DNA of 11,630 nucleotides. It comes from CAIQJJ01 sp964606085. Its GTDB lineage: Bacteria; Chloroflexota; Anaerolineae; Anaerolineales; UBA4823. Below, piece by piece: positions 6,725 through 11,630 of this stretch. The notes below the pieces were generated by a model. That model was not told where the DNA came from and ran no database searches. It saw only the letters and a list, made by a program, of their open reading frames with translations. The stretch's first letter is position 1, and every line of letters begins with the position of its first letter. The stretch covers positions 1 through 11,630 of the forward strand of contig CAZSFD010000120.1 in the NCBI GenBank assembly GCA_964606085.1, written 5' to 3'. Position numbers and translations under genes: made by a program.

Positions 6725-8137
6725 ATGCCAAAAACCTACACCCAATACGTTTGCCAACAATGCGGACGCGTCACCCCGCGTCAAATGGGAAAATGCCCCG
6801 GCTGCGGTGCATGGAGCAGCATGGTCGAAGAAGTGGTGGCTGCCGCACCGCCCTCGAAAAAGGTCACGCCGGGTGGGCCGGGCAGCGCTTCGCAGCCGCG
6901 CCGCCTGAGCGAGATCACCTCGGAGACCGAGGACCGGCTAAAACTCTCCATCGAAGAATTTTCACGCGTTCTCGGCGGCGGCATCGTTCCCGGCTCCATC
7001 GTCCTGATCGGCGGCGATCCGGGCATCGGCAAATCCACGCTGCTGCTGCAAGTGGCGCTGGAGATGGCGCGCAACCATACGGTGCTGTACATCTCTGGGG
7101 AAGAATCGGAACGGCAGATCAAGATGCGGGCGGATCGGTTGAAGGGGACGGGGAGCGGGGGAGAGGGGGAGAAAGGGGGCGAGGGAGAAGGGGGGCTGTT
7201 TTTGGTGACGGAGACCAATTTGAATGTGATGCTCGAACACAATGCCGCCGTCAAACCCACCCTGCTGATCGTTGACTCGATCCAGACCACCTACCTGCCC
7301 GAACTGGAATCGTCGGCGGGGTCGGTTTCGCAGGTGCGCGAGTGTTCGTCGCGGCTGCGCGAACTGGCGAAAACGAGCGGGGTGGCAGTTTTCTTGATCG
7401 GCCACGTGACCAAAGAAGGCACGATTGCCGGGCCGCGCGTGCTGGAACACATTGTGGATACGGTGCTGTACCTCGAAGGCGACCGCTTCCTGTCGTACCG
7501 CTTACTGCGCGGCGTCAAGAACCGCTTCGGGGCCACCTCCGAAGTGGGCGTGTTCGAGATGCGCGAGAAGGGCATGGTCGAAATCACCAACCCCTCCGAG
7601 GCCTTCCTGGCCGAACGCATGGTCAACGCCCCCGGTTCAGCCATCGCCGTGACGATGGAAGGCACGCGCCCGATTCTGGTCGAAGTGCAGGGTTTAGCCA
7701 GCCCCACTACCTTTGGCAACCCGCGCCGCACCCCCAACGGCGTAGATATGAACCGCCTGCTGCTCGTCACCGCCGTACTCACCCGCCGCGTCAACATCCG
7801 CCTGGGCGAGCAAGATGTCTTCGTCAACGTTGTTGGCGGCATCCAGATCGAGGAACCTGCCGCCGATCTGGCGATGGCCGTAGCCATTGCCTCCTCCGTG
7901 CGCGACGCCCCCGTGCGCGCCGACACGGTGCTGATCGGCGAGGTGGGGCTTTCGGGCGAGCTGCGCCTGGTAGGCCAGATGCCCGCCCGCCTGCGCGAGG
8001 CCGCCAAGTTGGGCTTCAAAACCGCCATTGTGCCGCGCCGCCTGCGCAAAGCCGAACCCTGGCCGGGGGAGATTGAAGTGGTGGAAGTACGTTCGCTACG
8101 CGAAGCGCTGGAGAAGGCGATGAGGGTTGAAGGGTGA
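6725..8137 (+). CDS. radA: DNA repair protein RadA/Sms
   Basis: A 470-residue RadA, the RecA-like branch-migration helicase that processes recombination intermediates. An N-terminal zinc finger has CxxC pairs at C10/C13 and C24/C27 (VCQQCG, CPGCGAW). The RecA-like core shows Walker A GDPGIGKST (97-105), Walker B LLIVDSIQT (180-188), GHVTKEG (226-232) and the RadA-specific KNRFG (265-269). The C-terminal Lon-protease-like domain (about 300-460) includes DVFVNVVGGIQIEEPAADLA. Overall length is normal for the family except for a Gly/Glu-rich insert at residues 141-157, after MRADRL and before LFLVTETNL, encoded by an 8-bp array. The start at 6725 gives the canonical zinc-finger N-terminus; an upstream in-frame ATG at 6506 would lie inside the STAND gene and lacks homology. 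The last codons run into a 7-bp array. Confidence 0.96.
   Translation: MPKTYTQYVCQQCGRVTPRQMGKCPGCGAWSSMVEEVVAAAPPSKKVTPGGPGSASQPRRLSEITSETEDRLKLSIEEFSRVLGGGIVPGSIVLIGGDPGIGKSTLLLQVALEMARNHTVLYISGEESERQIKMRADRLKGTGSGGEGEKGGEGEGGLFLVTETNLNVMLEHNAAVKPTLLIVDSIQTTYLPELESSAGSVSQVRECSSRLRELAKTSGVAVFLIGHVTKEGTIAGPRVLEHIVDTVLYLEGDRFLSYRLLRGVKNRFGATSEVGVFEMREKGMVEITNPSEAFLAERMVNAPGSAIAVTMEGTRPILVEVQGLASPTTFGNPRRTPNGVDMNRLLLVTAVLTRRVNIRLGEQDVFVNVVGGIQIEEPAADLAMAVAIASSVRDAPVRADTVLIGEVGLSGELRLVGQMPARLREAAKLGFKTAIVPRRLRKAEPWPGEIEVVEVRSLREALEKAMRVEG
7148..7195 (+). repeat. In-frame 8-bp purine-rich array inside radA
   Basis: Six contiguous octamers (ACGGGGAG, CGGGGGAG, AGGGGGAG, AAAGGGGG, CGAGGGAG, AAGGGGGG) share an NNGGGGAG pattern, all purine-rich on the coding strand. 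Six units make 48 bp, a multiple of three, so the reading frame is kept and the array adds a Gly/Glu/Lys-rich loop to RadA. Comparison with E. coli RadA from memory suggests this loop is absent there. Confidence 0.85.
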
Positions 8138-8160
8138 AAGTGGCAGATGACAGGTTGTGC
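8119..8160. repeat. Degenerate 7-bp array spanning the radA stop codon
   Basis: Six consecutive heptamers (GATGAGG, GTTGAAG, GGTGAAA, GTGGCAG, ATGACAG, GTTGTGC) share an NNTGAAG-like pattern. The radA stop codon (8135-8137) is formed by the third unit, and the last residues MRVEG are encoded by the array. The periodicity is degenerate but matches the complementary strand of the array at 9686-9734. Confidence 0.55.
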
Positions 8161-8184
8161 GAAAAAGTGGTTTTGGTTTCAAGG

Positions 8185-8233
8185 TATAATTGCGGCGCGG
8201 TAATTTGGCCGTGAGTTTATTTAGAAAAAGGAG
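8185..8233 (+). promoter_or_regulatory. tatA promoter -10 and ribosome binding site
   Basis: TATAAT at 8185-8190 is a consensus -10 box; it predicts a start near 8197 and a leader of about 42 nt. No convincing -35 lies 16-18 nt upstream. AAGGAG at 8228-8233 is a strong ribosome binding site 5 nt before the tatA ATG at 8239. Together they suggest tatA has its own promoter and is not only read through from radA. Confidence 0.6.
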
Positions 8234-8238
8234 TTGCT

Positions 8239-8424
8239 ATGCCCTTCAAATTAGGCGCCCCTGAATTGATCATCGTCCTGGTGATCGTGATTTTGATCTT
8301 CGGTGTAGGCCGTATTTCAAAAATTTCCAGTGAACTGGGTTCCGGCATTCGTGCTTTTCGTGAGGGTTTAAAAGGCCCTGAAAGCGATAAAAAAGACGAA
8401 GAAGGCCCTAAAGATCAGGCTTAA
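8239..8424 (+). CDS. tatA: Twin-arginine translocase subunit TatA/E family
   Basis: A 61-residue TatA-family protein, the pore-forming component of the twin-arginine pathway that exports folded proteins. Residues 6-20 (GAPELIIVLVIVILI) give the short N-terminal membrane helix with the conserved Pro-Glu pair. FG at 21-22 is the hinge, followed by the amphipathic helix (VGRISKISSELGSGIRAFREGLKG) and a charged, unstructured tail (KKDEEGPKDQA). Length and layout are standard. It has its own -10 and ribosome binding site and ends in a strong terminator. No tatC is present in the window, so it is either an isolated tatA or an additional paralogue. Confidence 0.93.
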   Translation: MPFKLGAPELIIVLVIVILIFGVGRISKISSELGSGIRAFREGLKGPESDKKDEEGPKDQA

Positions 8425-8438
8425 CCGTAGCGTCGGAT

Positions 8439-8485
8439 AAAAGCGAAAGGCCCCTTTCTCGATGAGAAAGGGGCCTTTCGCTTTT
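8439..8485. terminator. Perfect 22-bp bidirectional terminator, tatA / rsgA
   Basis: A 22-bp stem with no mismatches (8439-8460 against 8464-8485) closes a 3-base loop. It starts with AAAA and ends with TTTT, so each direction yields a GC-rich hairpin followed by U residues. It begins 14 nt after the tatA stop and 2 nt beyond the rsgA stop, serving both convergent genes. Confidence 0.92.
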
Positions 8486-8487
8486 CA

Positions 8488-9396
8488 TTAGCCGTTGTCT
8501 TCTTCCTGCCCGGCGCGCATCCGCAAATAAGATTGGTAGCGGGCCGGGTGAATCTCGCCCGCCTCCACCGCGGCGCGAATGGCGCAGTCGGGTTCGTGCA
8601 GGTGGGTGCAATCGCTGAAGGCGCATTCGGCCACCCGTTCGCCGATTTCGGGGAAATAGCCGTCCAGTTCTTCGGGTTCGATATCCCACAGGGCCAGCGC
8701 TTTCAGGCCGGGTGTGTCGGCCACATAGCCGCCGCCGGCCAGCGGGAACATCTGACGCACGACAGTGGTGTGCTTGCCCTTGCTGGTCGTCAGGCTGATT
8801 TCGCGCACCGCCAGGCCCAGGCCCGCTTGCACGACGTTGAGCAGGCTCGATTTTCCCACCCCCGAAGGCCCGGCGAACACCGAGAGCTTGCCCGCCAGGT
8901 GCTGGCGCAGCGCATCCACGCCCAGGTTGCCGCGTGCCGAGGTGTATAACACCGGGTAGCCGAGGGGTTCGTAGTGACCGAAAGTGCGCCGGGCCGCCGC
9001 CTCGCCCACCAAATCCACCTTGTTCGCCACAATCAACGCCGGGATTTCCTGCTTTTCGGCAATCACCAAAAAGCGGTCGAGCATCCCCAAATGCGGCTGC
9101 GGGTTGGCGCAGGCAAAGGTCAGCACTACCTGGTCGGGATTGGCAAAGATGATTTGCTGATAAACGCCGCGCGGCGTGGGATCGAGGCGGATCAGCGCAC
9201 GCTGGCGCGGCTCAATCGCCTCGATCATCCCCTGCCCGCCACCCTGGGCTGAGACCTGCACGCCATCGCCCACGGCCACAATATCGCCCAGGCGCGGGCC
9301 GCGCTTCATGCGTCCGCGCAGGTGGCAGGTCAACTCGCCCGTTTCGGTCTGGACGGTGTAAAAGCCCGATTGTGAACGAATGATGATACCGCGCAT
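8488..9396 (-). CDS. rsgA: Ribosome small-subunit-dependent GTPase RsgA
   Basis: A 302-residue circularly permuted GTPase that acts in late 30S ribosomal subunit maturation. An N-terminal OB-fold (about 1-65; IRSQSGFYTVQTETGELTCHLRG) precedes the permuted G domain: G4 NKVD 125-128, then G1 GPSGVGKSS 176-184, then G3 DTPG 227-230. The C-terminal zinc site is C258-x4-C263-x-H265-x5-C271, as in E. coli YjeQ. Length is normal. The ATG at 9396 was chosen because homologues begin at MRGxxIRSQSG; an upstream in-frame GTG at 9432 would only add residues translated from a tandem array. No clear Shine-Dalgarno precedes 9396. It lies downstream of ccmABCD on the same strand, 55 nt after the ccmD-like stop. 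Confidence 0.96.
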   Translation of the reverse strand: MRGIIIRSQSGFYTVQTETGELTCHLRGRMKRGPRLGDIVAVGDGVQVSAQGGGQGMIEAIEPRQRALIRLDPTPRGVYQQIIFANPDQVVLTFACANPQPHLGMLDRFLVIAEKQEIPALIVANKVDLVGEAAARRTFGHYEPLGYPVLYTSARGNLGVDALRQHLAGKLSVFAGPSGVGKSSLLNVVQAGLGLAVREISLTTSKGKHTTVVRQMFPLAGGGYVADTPGLKALALWDIEPEELDGYFPEIGERVAECAFSDCTHLHEPDCAIRAAVEAGEIHPARYQSYLRMRAGQEEDNG

Positions 9397-9400
9397 AAAG

Positions 9401-9483
9401 AGGGAAGCAAAAGAGCAAAGGGGCAAACGCACAGCTTATTGGCTTTCTTGCCTATTTGCCCATTTGCCCATTTGCTTCCTTGC
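9401..9483. repeat. Two inverted 8-bp arrays between ccmD and rsgA
   Basis: Four octamers ending in GC (AGGGAAGC, AAAAGAGC, AAAGGGGC, AAACGCAC; 9401-9432) are followed by six octamers ending mostly in TTGC (TTATTGGC, TTTCTTGC, CTATTTGC, CCATTTGC twice, TTCCTTGC; 9436-9483). The two sets are roughly inverse complements: GCAAAGGGGCAAA in the first pairs with 12 of 13 bases of the second. A hairpin could form between ccmD and rsgA. The second array encodes the last residues and stop codon of the ccmD-like gene. Confidence 0.8.
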
Positions 9484-9634
9484 TGACTTCATCCAGCGTC
9501 TCCAAATCTTGCTGCAAATTGCGCTGGCGCAGCCACAGGCTGAAGAGATAGAGACCCATCACAAAAAAGATGACGGCATACCCGGCGATCATATAGCCGG
9601 TCGTTTCGGCGGGGGGGAGTTCGGAGAGAAACAT
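9452..9634 (-). CDS. ccmD: CcmD-like small membrane protein
   Basis: A 60-residue protein with one membrane helix (about residues 13-34, GYMIAGYAVIFFVMGLYLFSLW) followed by a basic, then helical cytoplasmic segment (RQRNLQQDLETLDEV). This size, topology and position after ccmC match CcmD, the small protein associated with CcmC and the CcmAB transporter during cytochrome c maturation. The symbol rests on context and topology, since CcmD sequences are poorly conserved. The C-terminus ANGQMGK is translated from an 8-bp array, and the stop TAG arises from one divergent unit. The start codon directly abuts another array with no Shine-Dalgarno, so the initiation mode is unclear. Confidence 0.75.
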   Translation of the reverse strand: MFLSELPPAETTGYMIAGYAVIFFVMGLYLFSLWLRQRNLQQDLETLDEVSKEANGQMGK

Positions 9635-9638
9635 GGGG

Positions 9639-9686
9639 ATTGGGGGATTGGGGGATTGGGGGATTGAGAGATTGGGGGATTAGACT
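9639..9686. repeat. 8-bp ATTGGGGG tandem array upstream of ccmD
   Basis: Octamers ATTGGGGG occur three times in a row (9639-9662), then ATTGAGAG, ATTGGGGG and ATTAGACT. On the minus strand this reads as CCCCCAAT units leading directly up to the ccmD-like ATG at 9634. The unit resembles the short tandem repeats (STRR, CCCCAAT-like heptamers) known from filamentous cyanobacteria, recalled from memory. Confidence 0.92.
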
Positions 9687-9734
9687 ACCTGCTACCTGCT
9701 ACTTGCCACCTTTCAACCTTCGATTTGCAACTTA
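9686..9734. repeat. 7-bp TACCTGC array over the ccmC 3' end
   Basis: Seven heptamers: TACCTGC twice, TACTTGC, CACCTTT, CAACCTT, CGATTTG and CAACTTA. The array adjoins the 8-bp array on its left, and the ccmC stop codon (9713-9715) and final residues lie inside it. Similarity decays towards ccmC, as if the array had grown from or into the coding end. Confidence 0.7.
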
Positions 9735-10414
9735 CGTTGCTCAACCGTTTCGGCCAGGTTACCGAGGCGGATACGGTGCCACAACAATACCACAAACAGC
9801 ACGGAGAAGACCAACAGGCTGAACAGGAAGGTTTGCAGCATGGGCGGGGTCATGTCGAATTTGCCCATTGCGCCAGGGTCATTGCTGCCGATGACGACGG
9901 GATGGATGGTGCGGTCGAAAATGCGGATGGAGAAGAAGGTAAGCGGCACGCTGATGAAGGCCACAACGGCATAGACTGCCCCGAAGCGGGCGCGCTTATC
10001 GGGGTCATCCAGGCCCTGGCGCAGCATCAGATAGGCGGCGTAAACCAGTTCGACGATGGCCGCCGTGGTCAGGCGCACATCCCACGTCCACCAGGTATTC
10101 CAAATCGGGCGCGCCCAGATCGAGCCGGTGACGATGGCGATGAAGAAGAACACCAGGCTGATCTCCACCGCTGCCAGGCCGACAATATCCCACTGGCGCT
10201 TGCTGGTGATCAGGTACGCTACGCCAGCGATGAAGGCCATGCCAAAGCCGAGCATTCCCACCCAGGCAGTGGCCACGTGGAAATAGAACACGCGCTGCAC
10301 CTGCCCCATCACGCGTTCCAACGGCGCATAGAAAAACACCATCAGCACGGCAATGCAGAATAGAACGAGGGTGACAATATCGAGGATGGTGAGGAGGCGA
10401 GGCTTGGGGGGCAT
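9713..10414 (-). CDS. ccmC: Cytochrome c biogenesis heme-handling protein CcmC
   Basis: A 233-residue membrane protein of the CcmC/heme-handling family with six predicted helices. It carries the WWD-type tryptophan-rich periplasmic motif between helices (GSIWARPIWNTWWTWDVRLT, residues 97-116). Two histidines sit at expected axial-ligand positions, H46 (VFYFHVATAW) and H171 (RTIHPVV). CcmC presents heme at the outer face for attachment to the chaperone CcmE. Start at 10414 is supported by GGAG 5 nt upstream. It follows ccmB by 73 nt and precedes the ccmD-like gene by 78 nt, both gaps being filled with tandem arrays. The C-terminal residues (about RKLQIEG) are translated from a 7-bp array. Confidence 0.94.
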   Translation of the reverse strand: MPPKPRLLTILDIVTLVLFCIAVLMVFFYAPLERVMGQVQRVFYFHVATAWVGMLGFGMAFIAGVAYLITSKRQWDIVGLAAVEISLVFFFIAIVTGSIWARPIWNTWWTWDVRLTTAAIVELVYAAYLMLRQGLDDPDKRARFGAVYAVVAFISVPLTFFSIRIFDRTIHPVVIGSNDPGAMGKFDMTPPMLQTFLFSLLVFSVLFVVLLWHRIRLGNLAETVEQRKLQIEG

Positions 10415-10430
10415 GGGTACTCCGTAAGGG

Positions 10431-10487
10431 GGTAATCGTTATTCGTTATTCGTTATTCGTTATTCGAATAACGAATAACGTTTTTTT
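10431..10487. repeat. 7-bp GTTATTC array ending in a 30-bp perfect palindrome
   Basis: GGTAATC is followed by four exact GTTATTC units (10438-10465), then two exact inverse units GAATAAC (10466-10479). Bases 10451-10480 form a perfect 15+15 palindrome centred between 10465 and 10466. T8 follows on the plus strand, which resembles a terminator for plus-strand transcription, although no plus-strand gene precedes it. On the minus strand it lies between ccmB and ccmC inside the operon. Confidence 0.9.
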
Positions 10488-11318
10488 TCATTCTTCTACC
10501 ACATAATCAAACAGCATAAACGCCACGGCGACGAAGATCACATCGTACACCAGCAGCAAATTGACCCACGGCCAGATTTCGGCGGCGGGGACGGATTCAA
10601 GGATGCCGCCGCTGGCTTTGACAGCCGCCACCAGCACGGGGATGATCACCGGGAAGAGCAAAATCGGCAGCAGCATGTCGCGCGTACGCGTCTGCACGGC
10701 CATGCTGGCCAGCAGCGTGCCGACCGTTACATAGCCCAGCGAACCGAGCAAAACCACGCCCAGCAGGGCCGGGTGGAACAGGTTGACGGTGTAGAGAATG
10801 CTGTACACCGGCAGCACAATCGCTTCCACGATCAGCATGAAGATCAAATTGCCGATGGCCTTGCCAAAAAAGATGGATGTACGATCCACCGGGGCCAGCA
10901 GCAGGCCGTCCATGCAGCCGCGGTCCTTCTCGGCGGCCAGCGAGCGGTTGAGGCCGAGCGTGCCAGCAAAAGCAAACGTGGCCCACAACACCCCCGCGGT
11001 GATATTTTTCGACTTTTTGGTGCTGGCGTCGAGATCGAGCGCAAAGTTGAAAATCAAGATCATCAGCAGAGCGAAAACCAGCATGGCCGAGAGCAATTCA
11101 CGGCTGCGTAACTCGGCGGCCAGGTCTTTCCAGACGATGGCGGCGACGGCGCGGGGGAGGGAGGGAGAGGGCGGGCGAGGGGGCAAGGGAGCGTGGGAAC
11201 AGGGGGAGAATGAATGTAGGGGCGACCCGTCAGGGTGATTCAAGTTTCGTCTGGCAAATGGCAGTGTCGTCGAGGGCTTTCTGATGGCAAATGCAGGGTC
11301 GCCCGTACACGGTTTCAT
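10488..11318 (-). CDS. ccmB: Heme exporter membrane protein CcmB with odd N-terminal extension
   Basis: A membrane subunit of the CcmAB ABC transporter. The conserved CcmB core starts near residue 56 (RAVAAIVWKDLAAELRSRELLSAMLVFALL) and contains about six membrane helices, with the family-typical GLNRSLAAEKDRGCMDGLLLAPVDRTSIFFGKAIGN segment (about 121-156). The core length (about 220 residues) matches normal CcmB. The first about 55 residues (rich in Pro, Ser and His) look unlike CcmB; they are encoded by an 8-bp array (11152-11207) and an inverted-repeat element (11216-11308). The ATG at 11318 overlaps the ccmA stop by 4 nt (TCAT), supporting coupled translation from there. An alternative is initiation at a TTG (11186), leaving about 11 residues before the core; neither has a Shine-Dalgarno. 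Confidence 0.88.
   Translation of the reverse strand: MKPCTGDPAFAIRKPSTTLPFARRNLNHPDGSPLHSFSPCSHAPLPPRPPSPSLPRAVAAIVWKDLAAELRSRELLSAMLVFALLMILIFNFALDLDASTKKSKNITAGVLWATFAFAGTLGLNRSLAAEKDRGCMDGLLLAPVDRTSIFFGKAIGNLIFMLIVEAIVLPVYSILYTVNLFHPALLGVVLLGSLGYVTVGTLLASMAVQTRTRDMLLPILLFPVIIPVLVAAVKASGGILESVPAAEIWPWVNLLLVYDVIFVAVAFMLFDYVVEE
11152..11207. repeat. 8-bp G-rich array at the 5' end of ccmB
   Basis: Seven octamers on the plus strand (CGGGGGAG, GGAGGGAG, AGGGCGGG, CGAGGGGG, CAAGGGAG, CGTGGGAA, CAGGGGGA) share an NNNGGGAG-like pattern similar to the array in radA. On the ccmB strand it is C-rich and, if translated from 11318, encodes the Pro/Ser-rich part of the extension. Confidence 0.8.
11216..11308. 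repeat. Inverted-repeat element at the ccmA-ccmB junction
   Basis: GTAGGGGCGACCC (11216-11228) and GGGTCGCCCGTAC (11296-11308) are inverse complements at 12 of 13 positions, enclosing 67 bp. Inside, GGCAAATGGCAG and GGCAAATGCAGG form a near direct repeat. The arrangement resembles a small non-autonomous repeat element, but there is no transposase and no clear target-site duplication was identified. Confidence 0.6.
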
Positions 11319-11630
11319 GTGATGGCCTGGCGATAAAAGGCGAGCAGGGCGTTGGGTTCGATGGCGGAGCGCTGAATGGTGGCGGCGATCTGGCCGCGCG
11401 CGAGGATGTCGAAGCGGGAGGCCAGGTCGGCGGTGCGGGCCAGGTCGTGGGAGGTCATCACCACGGTGCGGCCGCGGGCGGCCACTTCGCGCAGCACGGT
11501 ATCGAGCATGTTGCAGGCATCCTGGTCGAGACCGGTGTGCGGCTCGTCGAAGAGCATCACTTCGGGGTCGTGGAGCACGGCGCGCCCAATGGACAGGCGT
11601 TGCTGCATCCCGCGCGAGAAAGTGCGCACC
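11315..11630 (-). CDS. ccmA: ABC transporter ATP-binding protein CcmA, C-terminal part
   Basis: The C-terminal about 105 residues of an ABC ATPase; the gene continues past the right edge. It shows the signature motif FSRGMQQRLSIGRA, Walker B VMLFDEP, D-loop TGLD, and the H-loop MTSHDL, followed by ILARGQIA. The wording SRGMQQRL...LHDPEVMLFDEPHTGLD matches CcmA, and adjacency to ccmB with a 4-nt overlap confirms the pairing. CcmA energises CcmB in the release of heme-loaded CcmE during cytochrome c maturation. The Walker A region is outside the window. Confidence 0.92.
   Translation of the reverse strand, partial: VRTFSRGMQQRLSIGRAVLHDPEVMLFDEPHTGLDQDACNMLDTVLREVAARGRTVVMTSHDLARTADLASRFDILARGQIAATIQRSAIEPNALLAFYRQAIT

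Noticed and set aside
7291..8049. A 252-codon minus-strand open frame opposite radA
   Set aside because: Fully antisense to conserved RadA motifs; Arg/Ser-rich translation typical of a shadow frame in G+C-rich DNA.
9397..9432. Extension of rsgA to a GTG at 9432
   Set aside because: The extra 12 residues are translated from an 8-bp array and are absent from the family; MRGIIIRSQSG is the normal start.
9639..9734. CRISPR-like array
   Set aside because: Units of 7-8 bp are contiguous without spacers, and no cas genes are present.
9725..10363. A 212-codon plus-strand open frame opposite ccmC
   Set aside because: It lies wholly antisense to a clear CcmC, its His/Gln/Asp-rich translation has no recognisable family, and it arises from codon structure of the real gene.
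11216..11308. Insertion sequence
   Set aside because: Only 93 bp with no transposase and no clear target duplication; kept as a possible small non-autonomous element only.

Overview
The window looks like chromosomal DNA from a Chloroflexota bacterium, probably Anaerolineae-like. This is an inference from several signs: a secreted protein ending in YLPMIVR, a C-terminal tail I associate with Chloroflexi exported proteins; a large HTH/NB-ARC/TPR regulator; a ccmA-B-C-D heme-handling cluster; and many degenerate 7-8 bp tandem arrays between and inside genes. No rRNA, tRNA, CRISPR array or transposase gene was seen, and no gene-free stretch exceeds 300 bases.

Layout. (1) 1-299 (+): the 3' end of NADP-type isocitrate dehydrogenase, closed by a strong bidirectional hairpin. 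(2) 391-4021 (-): a four-gene cluster of exported or membrane proteins, in transcription order an unknown secreted protein, a secreted fibronectin-III protein, a two-TM protein with a GATase-like (TCAF/M60-N-like) extracytoplasmic domain, and a six-Asp-box propeller lipoprotein. Parts of the cluster are clearly more AT-rich than the rest of the window. (3) 4022-4137: a short divergent control region. (4) 4138-6717 (+): an 859-residue STAND protein (HTH, NB-ARC, TPR), followed 7 nt later by radA (6725-8137) with a -10 box placed for a leaderless mRNA. (5) 8239-8424 (+): tatA, convergent with rsgA and separated from it by a perfect 22-bp terminator stem. (6) 8488-11630 (-): ccmA (cut by the window edge), ccmB, ccmC, a ccmD-like small protein, then rsgA.

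How it fits together. The ccm genes form a cytochrome c maturation module (ABC transporter CcmAB, heme-handling CcmC, small CcmD). radA, tatA, rsgA and icd are housekeeping. The accessory part is the exported four-gene operon transcribed away from the STAND regulator; control of one by the other is plausible but only inferred. The most unusual sequence-level signal is the set of 7- or 8-bp-period arrays. They form gene termini (ccmC, ccmD, radA), sit just upstream of start codons (ccmD, rsgA), are translated in frame inside RadA and the STAND protein, and supply part of an apparent N-terminal extension of CcmB.
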